Assembly (NCBI GenBank): GCA_902767285.1
Contig: CACXHC010000044.1
Coordinates: forward strand, 1-10,847
From: an uncultured Ruminococcus sp.
Lineage (GTDB): Bacteria; Bacillota; Clostridia; Oscillospirales; Acutalibacteraceae
DNA length: 10,847 nt
Reading direction: 5' to 3'
Position numbers and translations under genes: made by a program. Positions 1 through 7,598 of the stretch are shown one piece after another (within the stretch, counting starts at the first letter, position 1; the number at the start of each line of letters is the position of its first letter). The notes under the pieces were generated by a model, which did not search any database, was not told the origin of the DNA, and saw only the letters and a list, made by a program, of their open reading frames with translations.

Positions 1-21
1 ACATAAAATTTATATAGTAAA

Positions 22-58
22 AGTTTTTTTTGCTTCTTTTTTTTTCAAAAAAAAGAAG
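22..58 (+). repeat. Hairpin repeat, copy A (hairpin part only)
   Basis: A G followed by a T run, then GC and a near-perfect hairpin: arm 33-44 (CTTC plus eight T) pairs with arm 47-58 (eight A plus GAAG), leaving a two-base TC apex. The same block recurs at 195-227 and, with a different stem, at 10770-10799. The conserved AATCT-ACTGCAACG leader seen in the other two copies is absent here. No T run follows the hairpin on either strand, so it is not a standard intrinsic terminator. Function unknown; strand is assigned only by likeness to the other copies. Confidence 0.7.
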
Positions 59-67
59 AGAAAATAA

Positions 68-253
68 GCAACAAATCGGAAATTCCCTGGGGCAGTTGTT
101 TTTTCACAGTCCCAAACCCTTTCCAAAAAAAATTTCGTGTTGCTCTTACCGGAAAATCTCACTGCAACGCAAAGGGTTGCGAATACGAATTAAAGTTTTT
201 TTGCTTCTTTTTTTTCAAAAAAAGAAGACGGGAATTTCGAAAAAAGGTGTTGC
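68..253. repeat. Nested inverted symmetry in the upstream spacer
   Basis: This stretch of the gene-free region 1-325 shows several separated inverted matches in nested order. GCAACA at 68-73 matches TGTTGC at 248-253; GAAATTCCC at 79-87 matches GGGAATTTC at 230-238; AACCCTTT at 115-122 matches AAAGGGTT at 171-178. Repeat copy B lies inside. The right edge runs into the -35 hexamer of the cdaA promoter. It may be a decayed, partly palindromic element, or two elements inserted head to head. Individual matches are only 6-9 bases, so chance contributes in such biased sequence. Apart from the repeats and the promoter I see nothing else in 1-325. Confidence 0.35.
152..227 (+). repeat. Hairpin repeat, copy B (full-length)
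   Basis: Full copy of a dispersed element: a conserved leader (GAAAATCT, one variable base, ACTGCAACG at 152-169), a variable middle, AAAG plus a T run, then a hairpin with arms 204-214 and 217-227 (CTTC plus seven T, seven A plus GAAG) and a TC apex. It aligns along its length with 10725-10799 at the other end of the window. This copy also has a possible small stem, GCAAC 164-168 with GTTGC 176-180, which is not kept in copy C. It lies shortly upstream of the cdaA promoter. It is non-coding; role unknown. Confidence 0.75.
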
Positions 254-277
254 ATATATTAAATTTTGTGTTAAAAT
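250..277 (+). promoter_or_regulatory. Sigma-A-type promoter for cdaA-cdaR
   Basis: TTGCAT at 250-255, a 16-base spacer, and TAAAAT at 272-277, with TG at 269-270 giving an extended -10. The predicted start of transcription is near 284, leaving about 40 bases of leader before the chosen cdaA start at 326. Identified by eye only. Confidence 0.55.
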
Positions 278-325
278 ATTAATGTGAGATATAACTATTT
301 GTCGTGGATTGTTCGAGGTGTATAT

Positions 326-1219
326 ATGCAAACTATAAATGAGATAATACAAACCTTTATGGCGGTGATACGAACATTCCGCTTCAAAGATGCTGTGGAT
401 ATTTTTGCCATAGGTCTAATACTGTTTTATATAACAAAACTTGTGCGAGAAACACGAGCTGTCCAGCTTGTAAAAGGTATATTTATTCTTTTGGTTCTGT
501 ATGCCGCATCAAATTTATTCAATTTTACGATGATGACTGCTTTGCTTAATCGTTTTTTTGAGTTTGCGGTGATAGTTATTTTTATTGTGTTTCAGCCCGA
601 AATCCGCAAATTTTTGGAACAACTCGGTCGATCCAACTATACTTATAGAAGAATAAAAGGTATGATACTGCCTTCGCTAAAAGAAGAAAATCAACCGCCG
701 ATAAGTAAAGTTCTGTCGGTGTATGTTGAATCAATAATGTCTTTGCACGAAAATAAAACAGGTGCATTGATAGTGTTCGAACGCCGTACTCGTTTGGGTG
801 ATATAGTATCAACAGGCACAGTTATAAATGCTCAACCGTCCATAATGATGATAGGAAATATCTTCTACAACAAAGCACCTCTGCATGACGGAGCTATGAT
901 TGTTCGTGAAGGAATGGTGTGTGCGGCAGGGTGTATTCTTCCTCTAACTCATGACAACAAACACGTTGACGATAATCTCGGTACCCGTCACAGAGCCGGC
1001 ATAGGAATGAGCGAGGTTTCAGATGCAGTCGTTGTTATAGTTTCTGAGGAAACAGGATCTATATCAATTGCTTGCAACGGAAAAATAACAAGAAATTATA
1101 CAAGAGAAACCCTCAAAAAGGAACTTAGCCGTCTGCTAATAGATGAAGAAAGCGAGTCGGTTGAAAAATTCTCATTCTTAAAATCAATGAGAAAGGAGAA
1201 AAACCAGGTTGAGTCTTAA
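326..1219 (+). CDS. cdaA: Diadenylate cyclase CdaA (membrane-bound c-di-AMP synthase)
   Basis: Condenses two ATP to c-di-AMP, the messenger controlling potassium uptake, osmolyte balance and wall homeostasis in Firmicutes; acts at the inner face of the membrane. The 297-residue product has three hydrophobic segments at about 23-38, 50-64 and 77-90. A DAC domain follows with GALIVFER (146-153), the DGA motif (188-190) and the RHR motif (221-223), all intact, so it should be active. The family is usually about 270 residues; the excess is a charged C-terminal tail (about 273-297). I chose ATG 326, which has GAGGTG at 315-320 five bases upstream. An in-frame ATG at 284 would add 14 residues but has no ribosome site and sits at the predicted transcript start. 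Its last codons overlap cdaR by 11 bases, implying coupled translation. Confidence 0.95.
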   Translation: MQTINEIIQTFMAVIRTFRFKDAVDIFAIGLILFYITKLVRETRAVQLVKGIFILLVLYAASNLFNFTMMTALLNRFFEFAVIVIFIVFQPEIRKFLEQLGRSNYTYRRIKGMILPSLKEENQPPISKVLSVYVESIMSLHENKTGALIVFERRTRLGDIVSTGTVINAQPSIMMIGNIFYNKAPLHDGAMIVREGMVCAAGCILPLTHDNKHVDDNLGTRHRAGIGMSEVSDAVVVIVSEETGSISIACNGKITRNYTRETLKKELSRLLIDEESESVEKFSFLKSMRKEKNQVES

Positions 1220-2570
1220 TAACAAAAATAAGAATAAATCTGCCAAAGACGAAAAAAAGTCTAAACCTAAAAAACATACAGTCGATTCGCTTTTTCAAAA
1301 CGATAAATTTTTACTTACTGTGTCGATGTTTGCAGCTTTTATTATATGGGTCTTTATGTCTGCCGATGTTGGTGAAACCGTAAACTATCCCATAACCGAA
1401 ATCCCCGTTACTCTCGAACTCTCGGAAGATGCCAAAAACGATAATCTTTCTGTTGTCACCGTTGACGGAGTTCCCATAGATGATTTTACCGCAACCGTTA
1501 AAGTAAAGGGCAACAGCGTAACCGTTGGATCGCTCAAGCCAAGCGATATTCAAGTTTATGGCTCAAATATGGGTAATATAATAACATCGGGTTCATACAA
1601 TGTGTCGCTGTTTGCAAGGCAGATAGGTGTAAAAAATAATTATGACATCGTATCTGTTACTCCCTCTGAAGTAAAATTGGTCGTTGACAGAAGTACAGTT
1701 TCTGAAATACCTCTGGAAGCTCAAATCAATGCTACATCTCCTGTTGAGTATTATATCGGAGCTGCGTCACTCTCTCAGCAGTCCGTAATGATAAGCGGGC
1801 CGGAACAGATAGTGTCAAAAGTGGCAAAAGCTGTTGTTTCAACCGATGTCGAAAAAGAACTTGAGGATACAACCACATTAACAAATCTGGAGGTGTTCCT
1901 TATTGATTCATCAGGCGAAAAAATCGAAAGCGATTCCATAAGCATAACTCCAAATGAGGTCGATGCAACTATCCCCGTATTAGTCAAAAAGACTGTTCCG
2001 TTGAAATTGTCATATATCAATGCTCCGGCAGATTTCAACGACGGAAAACTCATAAATATTGAACCGCCTACAATAGAAGTTGCCGCTTCTCCTAAATTAA
2101 TAAACTCGGTGGACAGCATAACCATCGGAACTATCGATTTCGGCGAAATATCTTATGGTATGTCGTCAACTTCATACAGTATAGTTATGCCTGAAGGTGT
2201 GAGAAATCTTAATAATATCGAAAATGCCATGGTTAATTTTGATTTTTCCGATTACCTTACAAAAGCCTTCGTTATGACCCAATTCGATTTTTCCAATGTT
2301 CCGAGCGGCCTTGCGGCAGAGCAGACTTCCTACGGCGGTATAATTGTAAGAGCTATCGGCCCTAAATCCGAAATAGTTGAGCTTACCTCTAAAGATATTG
2401 TTGCAAAAATTGACCTTAATAACGCAAAAGTCGGTACTTCGGTTATGCAGGTCGATGTCTATATAAATAAAGATAATACAAAATGTTGGATATACGGCTC
2501 GTACACCACAAATGTCACAGTTAAAAATAAAGATGATGTTTCGAGTGTGTCGAGCAAATCTTCCGACTAA
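1209..2570 (+). CDS. cdaR: YbbR-domain protein CdaR, regulator of CdaA
   Basis: CdaR binds CdaA at the membrane and modulates c-di-AMP synthesis. The 453-residue product has a short lysine-rich cytoplasmic N-terminus (1-33), one membrane anchor (about 34-50) and a long extracytoplasmic part. Recurring YbbR-type units are visible: a glycine/serine-proline motif followed by an I/V-rich strand near 197-213, 294-310 and 384-402, and paired P-x-E-V strands near 152-170 and 248-264. The C-terminus ends in a serine-rich tail. The start is a TTG at 1209, inside the end of cdaA, with GGAG at 1195-1198 ten bases upstream; the first in-frame ATG lies within the membrane anchor, so it is too late. The operon partner supports the call. 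The glmM gene that often follows cdaR in Bacilli is not here; a terminator follows instead. Confidence 0.9.
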   Translation: MSLNNKNKNKSAKDEKKSKPKKHTVDSLFQNDKFLLTVSMFAAFIIWVFMSADVGETVNYPITEIPVTLELSEDAKNDNLSVVTVDGVPIDDFTATVKVKGNSVTVGSLKPSDIQVYGSNMGNIITSGSYNVSLFARQIGVKNNYDIVSVTPSEVKLVVDRSTVSEIPLEAQINATSPVEYYIGAASLSQQSVMISGPEQIVSKVAKAVVSTDVEKELEDTTTLTNLEVFLIDSSGEKIESDSISITPNEVDATIPVLVKKTVPLKLSYINAPADFNDGKLINIEPPTIEVAASPKLINSVDSITIGTIDFGEISYGMSSTSYSIVMPEGVRNLNNIENAMVNFDFSDYLTKAFVMTQFDFSNVPSGLAAEQTSYGGIIVRAIGPKSEIVELTSKDIVAKIDLNNAKVGTSVMQVDVYINKDNTKCWIYGSYTTNVTVKNKDDVSSVSSKSSD

Positions 2571-2580
2571 TATCAAAACT

Positions 2581-2615
2581 AAAAACTCCTCTAATTTTTT
2601 TACAGAGGAGTTTTT
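2581..2615 (+). terminator. Intrinsic terminator after cdaR
   Basis: Twelve-base-pair perfect stem: arm 2581-2592 (five A then CTCCTCT) pairs with arm 2604-2615 (AGAGGAG then five T), with an 11-base loop. The stem lies 10 bases after the cdaR stop and its 3' arm ends in the T run. The A run on the other arm means it could also stop transcription on the opposite strand. It separates the c-di-AMP operon from recJ. Confidence 0.9.
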
Positions 2616-2654
2616 ACTTCTTTATTATATTTTGAAAGGAGCTATTATAGTAAA

Positions 2655-4694
2655 ATGAAAAGATGGATTCTTGAAAAAGGTGACAGAAAAAAAATAAGCG
2701 AGGTTGCACAAAAATATAGAATATCTAATTTCGCCGCCTCTCTGCTTATTTTGAAAATGAGCGATGAAAATTTTAATGCACAAGAATTTTTGTCCGATAA
2801 CGGAACTATATCAGACCCGTTTCTCATAAAAGATATGGATAAAGCAGTCGCAAGATTAAAAAAAGCTGTCAGCAGTCAAGAGAAAATATGTATATACGGA
2901 GATTACGATGCAGACGGCGTTTCGGCTACAACTATCATGTACAAATATCTCAAAAAGATAGGTGCAAACGTAATCTACTATATCCCAAACCGATTTTCCG
3001 AAGGATACGGCATGAACAACAATGCCGTCAAAAAGCTCAAAGATATGGGTGTTCAGCTAATTTTGACAGTAGATAACGGCATATCGGCATACGAACAAAT
3101 ACAGCTTGCAAACTCGCTGGGAATGGAAACCATTATAACAGACCATCACACTGTACCCGAAAAAATGCCAAATGCGGTTGCAATCGTAGACCCTCACCGT
3201 CAAGACGATAACAGTCCTTTTGAACATTTTTGCGGAGCGGGTCTTGCCTTAAAATTAGTAATGGCTATGGAAGGCAAAAACTGCAACATAGAAAAAATAT
3301 TTGATGAATACGGTGCTGTATGTGCATTGGCAACTGTTGCCGATGTTGTAAGTCTGACAGGCGAAAACCGCACCATCGTAAAAAAAGGTCTTGTTAGAAT
3401 AAATAATAACTCCGATTCCGGTATAGCAGTTTTGAGGAAAAAATCTTCTCTTGAAAACACACTTATAAATTCTACTCATATCGGTTTTGAGCTTGCTCCT
3501 CGAATAAATGCCGCAGGTCGTTTGGAAAACGCAGATCAAGCCGTTGAAATGCTCGTTGACAATAATTTGGATAAAGTCGAAGAAATCGCATCTCATATTT
3601 GTACGCTAAATTCGAATCGTAAAAATATGAAAGAAGAAATGGTGGCAGAGGCAATCGAAATCATCAACAACGACAGCAATATCAGAAATCGAAAAGTGCT
3701 TGTTGTTGCAAAAGAAAACTGGCACGAAGGCGTTTTGGGTCTTGCCGCTTCGGGATTGTGTGAGTATTACGGAAAACCGGCTATCGTTATAAGCATAAGC
3801 GGAGATAAAGCCAAAGGCTCGGCGAGAAGTATACAAGGATATCCCATGGATAAAGCAGTAACTTACTGCAAAGACCTTCTTAATGTTTTTGGAGGACATC
3901 CCATGGCGGCAGGAATGTCACTCCCTAAAGATAATATCGACTCTTTCAGAGAAAAACTCAACGAATACGCAGATACACTCGATGACGAGTTTTTACCGGT
4001 GCTTAAAATTGCAAATAAACTTGTTCCCGGAAAAATAACTCCTGCTCAAATCGAAAGTGCCGATATTATGGAACCGTGCGGAGAAGGAAATCCGGCACCG
4101 CTGTTCGCTTATACAGGAGTTACCATAGAAGATGTAGTTCCTATAAAAGACGGCAAATTTGTTTGGATATTTGTAAAACAAGGCTCAGGACAAAAAATAA
4201 AAACAGTGTGCTTTTCATATTCGTATAGTGATTTCCCTTACCGTGAGGGCGATGTTGTTGACCTTGCTGTTGAAATCGGTATAAACGAATATAAAGGAAA
4301 TATTTCTGTTGATTCAAAAGTTAAAGATATTAAAATAAGTAATATCGATAATATAGTTTATATGAGAAGCAGACGCATATTTGAAGAATATATGGCAGGT
4401 AAGCCTGTTACAGATTCAGTACGCAAAGAACTTAAAATAACAAAGCAAAGTTTCAATATTATTTATACTTACATAAAAGAACACCAAGGTAATATTTTTC
4501 CCGAAATGATGTATTACAGATTGAGCGAACAAGCAGATTTCTCTTTTGGCGGAATGTTGCTTGCAATTGAAATCTTGGCACAATCACAACTTATCAAATG
4601 TAAGTATTTGGGACAAATGATGAATATATCCATTGTTCCCGTAAGCCAAAAAGTCGATATTATGAACAGTCCGCTTATTCTTAATTTGCAATAA
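2655..4694 (+). CDS. recJ: Single-stranded-DNA-specific exonuclease RecJ
   Basis: 5'-to-3' single-strand DNA exonuclease of the DHH phosphoesterase family, acting in recombination, mismatch and base-excision repair. The 679-residue protein shows the ordered metal-binding motifs DYDADG (83-88), VDNG (139-142), DHH (163-165) and an aspartate at 230. The family signature RINAAGRL (283-290) follows, then the DHHA1 part with WHEGVLG (356-362) and GGHPMAAG (413-420). An OB-fold region then begins near 450 (PCGEGNPAP). About 100 further residues at the C-terminus look helical and winged-helix-like, as in other Clostridia; total length lies between E. coli RecJ (577) and B. subtilis RecJ (786). AAAGGAG at 2635-2641 sits 13 bases before ATG 2655, slightly far, but no better start exists. 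Only a weak promoter (TTACAG 2600-2605, TATTAT 2623-2628) is visible upstream. It is not GdpP, since it lacks membrane, PAS and GGDEF parts. Confidence 0.95.
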   Translation: MKRWILEKGDRKKISEVAQKYRISNFAASLLILKMSDENFNAQEFLSDNGTISDPFLIKDMDKAVARLKKAVSSQEKICIYGDYDADGVSATTIMYKYLKKIGANVIYYIPNRFSEGYGMNNNAVKKLKDMGVQLILTVDNGISAYEQIQLANSLGMETIITDHHTVPEKMPNAVAIVDPHRQDDNSPFEHFCGAGLALKLVMAMEGKNCNIEKIFDEYGAVCALATVADVVSLTGENRTIVKKGLVRINNNSDSGIAVLRKKSSLENTLINSTHIGFELAPRINAAGRLENADQAVEMLVDNNLDKVEEIASHICTLNSNRKNMKEEMVAEAIEIINNDSNIRNRKVLVVAKENWHEGVLGLAASGLCEYYGKPAIVISISGDKAKGSARSIQGYPMDKAVTYCKDLLNVFGGHPMAAGMSLPKDNIDSFREKLNEYADTLDDEFLPVLKIANKLVPGKITPAQIESADIMEPCGEGNPAPLFAYTGVTIEDVVPIKDGKFVWIFVKQGSGQKIKTVCFSYSYSDFPYREGDVVDLAVEIGINEYKGNISVDSKVKDIKISNIDNIVYMRSRRIFEEYMAGKPVTDSVRKELKITKQSFNIIYTYIKEHQGNIFPEMMYYRLSEQADFSFGGMLLAIEILAQSQLIKCKYLGQMMNISIVPVSQKVDIMNSPLILNLQ

Positions 4695-4761
4695 TTTTTC
4701 AAATATGCTTCTAATTAAAGATTTTTACTTGTAAAAACAGTGATATTATGAGAAAAAACTA

Positions 4762-4789
4762 TTGATTTTTGTAAATTTTCGATTATAAT
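4762..4789 (+). promoter_or_regulatory. Sigma-A-type promoter for the rel operon
   Basis: TTGATT at 4762-4767, a 16-base spacer and a consensus TATAAT at 4784-4789. Transcription would begin near 4796, giving an untranslated leader of about 113 bases before the rel start. An AT-only-flanked dyad (TTTTTAC 4722-4728 with GTAAAAA 4731-4737) lies about 65 bases upstream of that start and could be an operator or chance. Confidence 0.6.
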
Positions 4790-4822
4790 ATACTTAATAA
4801 CTTTTTAGCGGTAGAATGAACA

Positions 4823-4870
4823 GTATCAGGGGGAATGATACATAATACGAACAAAATGTTCGGTTTGTAT
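4823..4870 (+). promoter_or_regulatory. Possible structured leader of rel
   Basis: Two adjacent inverted repeats fall in the predicted rel leader. The first is GTATCA 4823-4828 with TGATAC 4836-4841 around a GGGGGAA loop. The second is CGAACA 4848-4853 with TGTTCG 4857-4862 around an AAA loop; flanking ATAC 4845-4848 and GTAT 4867-4870 offer an alternative outer pairing. No known riboswitch or T-box core is recognisable. A 17-codon frame beginning at 4835 runs through it and stops at 4888, just before the rel ribosome site, but its own ribosome site is poorly spaced. Stems are only 6 bp, so this is tentative. Confidence 0.3.
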
Positions 4871-4908
4871 AAAAATATGAAAAATTGAAGAAAGGTGTGT
4901 TGTTTGAT

Positions 4909-7122
4909 ATGGCGGCCAACAGAAAGTTTTATCAGGACTATGAGGAACTTTGCGAACTTATGGATAAAAGTTCCATAAATTATGACAAGGCAAAAATTGC
5001 TGAGGCATACGCTCTCGCAGATAAAATGCACGGTGACCAAAGACGAGTATCGGGTGTACCTTATATACTTCATCCGACATCGGTTGCGTGTATTGTAGTC
5101 GATTTGGGAATGGATACAGATTCGGTTGTGGCAGCTCTGCTTCATGATGTAGTTGAAGATACTCCGGTAACCCTTGCTGAAGTTGAAGCACAATTCGGAA
5201 AAGATGTAGCACACCTTGTAGACGGCGTGACAAAAATAAGCAAAATCAATTATACCGAAAAAGAAGAGCGTCAAGCCGAAAGTATAAGAAAAATGCTCAT
5301 AGCTATGGTTGACGATATAAGAGTAATTATGATAAAACTCGCCGACCGACTTCACAATATGCGAACCATAGACTGTATGCACGAGCAGAAAAGACGAGAT
5401 ATTGCACTCGAAACAATGGAAGTATATGCTCGTATTGCCGACCGTCTTGGAATAAAAACGGTAAAGGACGAAATGGAAGATCTCTCCTTACAGTATCTCG
5501 ACCCCATAGCTTATAAGGATATTGAAGATTATGTCAATAGTCTCAAAGAAGATCGTCAAGAGTTTATTGAAACTATAAGTGACGAAATAAAACAAAAAGT
5601 AAGCGAAACTATCCCCGGTGCCGAAGTCAATGGCAGAGTAAAAAGCATTAATGGAATATATAATAAAAACATAGTCCAAATGAGAGCTTTACCCGAAATT
5701 TACGATATTTTTGCGGTTCGTGTTATTGTTGAAAGTACAAACGACTGCTACAACGTTCTCGGCATTATTCACGATATGTTCCAGCCTATTACCGGAAGAT
5801 TCAAAGATTATATCTCTTTGCCAAAGAGTAACGGTTACCGCTCTCTTCATACAACAGTTGTGAATAAAGAGGGAATCCGATTTGAAGTTCAAATTCGTAC
5901 TCGTGAAATGCACATGATGGCCGAATACGGTATTGCCGCTCACTGGAAATATAAACTGGGTCTTAACGATGGCCAAAATCCTATGGACAAACAAATCGCA
6001 TGGATTCGCCAAATGCTCGAAAATCAACAGGACAGTTACGACCCCACCAGACTTATAAAAGACATCAAAACAGATCTTTCATCTGATGAGGTTTTTGTTT
6101 ATACCCCAAAAGGAAAGCTCATCAGTTTGCCGAGAGGTTCAACGGTTATAGACGTTGCCTATGCGATTCACAGCGAAGTCGGAAATAGAATGACAGGTGC
6201 GTATGCGTCACATAGAATAGTACCTATCGATTATGTTGTAAAAAACGGCGAAACAATTGAAATTATTACTGGTAAAGAGGGAACAGTGGGGCCATCTCGT
6301 GATTGGCTGAAAATCGTAAAAACAAGCGATGCCCGCAATAAGATAAGACAGTGGTTCAAGCGTGAGAAAAAAGAGGAAAACATTGTTCTCGGTAAAGCGG
6401 AATTTGAGAAAGAATGTCGTAAAAACGGTATAAATCTCGATCCCAAAGACCTTGAGAGAATGATGGAGCCTATCATCAAAAAGAAAAATATTCCTAATAT
6501 GGAAAATTTCTATGCCTCTATAAGCTATGGCGGAGTTGTTTTATGGAAACTCATGCCAAGAATGAAAGAGGAGTACCAAAAAATTATAGATGAGCGTGAA
6601 AAAACAAGCGATGAAGATTTCGTTGTTCCTTTTGCAGAAGAACCAAAACAGCCTGTTCGCTCCAAAAGCGGTGTTATTATCGATGGTATGGACGATATGG
6701 ACGTTAAATACGCAAAGTGTTGTACTCCGCTTCCCGATGATGATATAATCGCATTTATTACCAAAGGACACGGAATTTCTATTCATAAAAGAAACTGCTG
6801 TAACGTTCCTATATTTATAGAAGAGAGTGAGGACCCGTCCCGCTGGGTTACAGCACACTGGGCGGATACTGTGGATTCATATTTTAGTACGGTTATCGAT
6901 ATAATGGCATACGACCGTACAGGACTTATGGCTGACCTTGCAGGTCAACTCTGCAACATGAGAATAAATATTTATAATATGAGTTCAAAGGTCTTGGATG
7001 ATGGCAAGGCAATTGTCAAATTTACAATAACAGTAAAAAACAAGGCTCATTTGCGTGATATTATATCAAGGCTCAATGCCGTAAAAGGTGTTATCTCAGT
7101 TAGCAGAGCCAGCAAATTATAA
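4909..7122 (+). CDS. relA: Bifunctional (p)ppGpp synthetase/hydrolase Rel
   Basis: Long RelA/SpoT homologue, ribosome-associated, making (p)ppGpp from ATP and GDP/GTP on uncharged tRNA and also hydrolysing it. The 737 residues show the complete architecture: an HD hydrolase with the HD pair at 79-80 and ED at 83-84; a synthetase region about 240-350 with RFKD (297-300) and the EVQIRT strand (326-331); a TGS domain (about 393-454); a cysteine-containing zinc-finger region (CC at 604-605, CC at 630-631); and a C-terminal ACT domain (about 661-737). RFKD is the RxKD form linked to bifunctional enzymes, rather than the ExDD form of hydrolase-dead RelA. I chose ATG 4909 with AAAGGTG at 4891-4897. 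In-frame TTG 4885, GTG 4897 and TTG 4900 are possible but overlap or precede that site. It is first in a likely operon with dtd. Confidence 0.96.
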   Translation: MAANRKFYQDYEELCELMDKSSINYDKAKIAEAYALADKMHGDQRRVSGVPYILHPTSVACIVVDLGMDTDSVVAALLHDVVEDTPVTLAEVEAQFGKDVAHLVDGVTKISKINYTEKEERQAESIRKMLIAMVDDIRVIMIKLADRLHNMRTIDCMHEQKRRDIALETMEVYARIADRLGIKTVKDEMEDLSLQYLDPIAYKDIEDYVNSLKEDRQEFIETISDEIKQKVSETIPGAEVNGRVKSINGIYNKNIVQMRALPEIYDIFAVRVIVESTNDCYNVLGIIHDMFQPITGRFKDYISLPKSNGYRSLHTTVVNKEGIRFEVQIRTREMHMMAEYGIAAHWKYKLGLNDGQNPMDKQIAWIRQMLENQQDSYDPTRLIKDIKTDLSSDEVFVYTPKGKLISLPRGSTVIDVAYAIHSEVGNRMTGAYASHRIVPIDYVVKNGETIEIITGKEGTVGPSRDWLKIVKTSDARNKIRQWFKREKKEENIVLGKAEFEKECRKNGINLDPKDLERMMEPIIKKKNIPNMENFYASISYGGVVLWKLMPRMKEEYQKIIDEREKTSDEDFVVPFAEEPKQPVRSKSGVIIDGMDDMDVKYAKCCTPLPDDDIIAFITKGHGISIHKRNCCNVPIFIEESEDPSRWVTAHWADTVDSYFSTVIDIMAYDRTGLMADLAGQLCNMRINIYNMSSKVLDDGKAIVKFTITVKNKAHLRDIISRLNAVKGVISVSRASKL

Positions 7123-7142
7123 ATTTTTTCGGGAGTATTTTA

Positions 7143-7589
7143 ATGAGAGCGGTAATTCAAAGGGTATCGGAAGCCTGTGTAAAGGTCAATGGCGAAACAG
7201 TAGGAGAGATAAAAAAAGGATTTCTGGTTTTACTGGGAGTCGGAGTAAACGACACCAAAGAACAAGCTGATTATATTTCCGCAAAAATAGCCGGTCTGCG
7301 TGTGTTCTCTGACAAAAACGACAAAATGAATCTCTCACTTGCAGACGTGGGCGGAGAAGTTCTTGTTATATCAAATTTTACTCTTTACGGAGATTGCTCT
7401 CACGGCAGACGACCGAGTTTTATTGCTTCGGCACGTCCCGAAAAAGCTGAACCGCTTTACGAGTATACTTGTGAATCTCTCAAGAAAAACGGTGTGTCAA
7501 AAGTGGAAAAAGGTATTTTTGGTGCAGACATGAAAGTATCTTTATTGAATGACGGCCCCGTTACCTTGATAATTGATACCGATAATTGA
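7143..7589 (+). CDS. dtd: D-aminoacyl-tRNA deacylase Dtd
   Basis: Removes D-amino acids (and mischarged glycine) from tRNA, keeping them out of translation; acts as a cytoplasmic homodimer using the tRNA rather than a side-chain nucleophile. The 148 residues match the family length (about 145-150). The start MRAVIQRV is typical, RPSF is at 90-93, and the cross-subunit Gly-Pro motif NDGPVT is at 136-141. The other signature, normally SQFTL, reads SNFTL at 77-81, a conservative Gln-to-Asn change. GGGAG at 7131-7135 lies seven bases before ATG 7143. It is 20 bases after rel; the rel-dtd pair is widely conserved in Firmicutes (B. subtilis relA-yrvI). Confidence 0.95.
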   Translation: MRAVIQRVSEACVKVNGETVGEIKKGFLVLLGVGVNDTKEQADYISAKIAGLRVFSDKNDKMNLSLADVGGEVLVISNFTLYGDCSHGRRPSFIASARPEKAEPLYEYTCESLKKNGVSKVEKGIFGADMKVSLLNDGPVTLIIDTDN

Positions 7590-7598
7590 GGTGTTTTT

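Noticed and set aside
33..58. Hairpin copy A (and B, C) as intrinsic terminators
   Set aside because: No T run follows the 3' arm on either strand; the T run lies within or before the hairpin.
30..287. 85-codon open frame across the repeat region at the window start
   Set aside because: It is a translation of the T/A-rich hairpin repeats and their spacer, with runs of F, L and K. Copy C carries no matching frame and there is no ribosome site.
2172..2576. 134-codon minus-strand open frame at the end of cdaR
   Set aside because: Opposite to well-formed YbbR repeats and starting beside the terminator; no independent support.
2600..2628. Promoter for recJ (TTACAG, 17 bases, TATTAT)
   Set aside because: Weak hexamers, with the -35 inside the cdaR terminator stem; kept only as a remark under recJ.
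2655..4694. Possible c-di-AMP phosphodiesterase (DHH-DHHA1) next to cdaA
   Set aside because: The protein has RecJ-specific signatures and an OB-fold region and lacks the membrane, PAS and GGDEF-like domains of GdpP; length is too great for a stand-alone DhhP/NrnA.
4823..4870. T-box or known riboswitch upstream of rel
   Set aside because: No T-box sequence, specifier stem or recognised aptamer core is visible; stems are too short.
4783..5382. 199-codon minus-strand open frame
   Set aside because: Lies over the rel promoter, leader and the 5' part of rel, which is unmistakably coding on the plus strand; composition is that of an antisense shadow (rich in Y, F, I, C, H).
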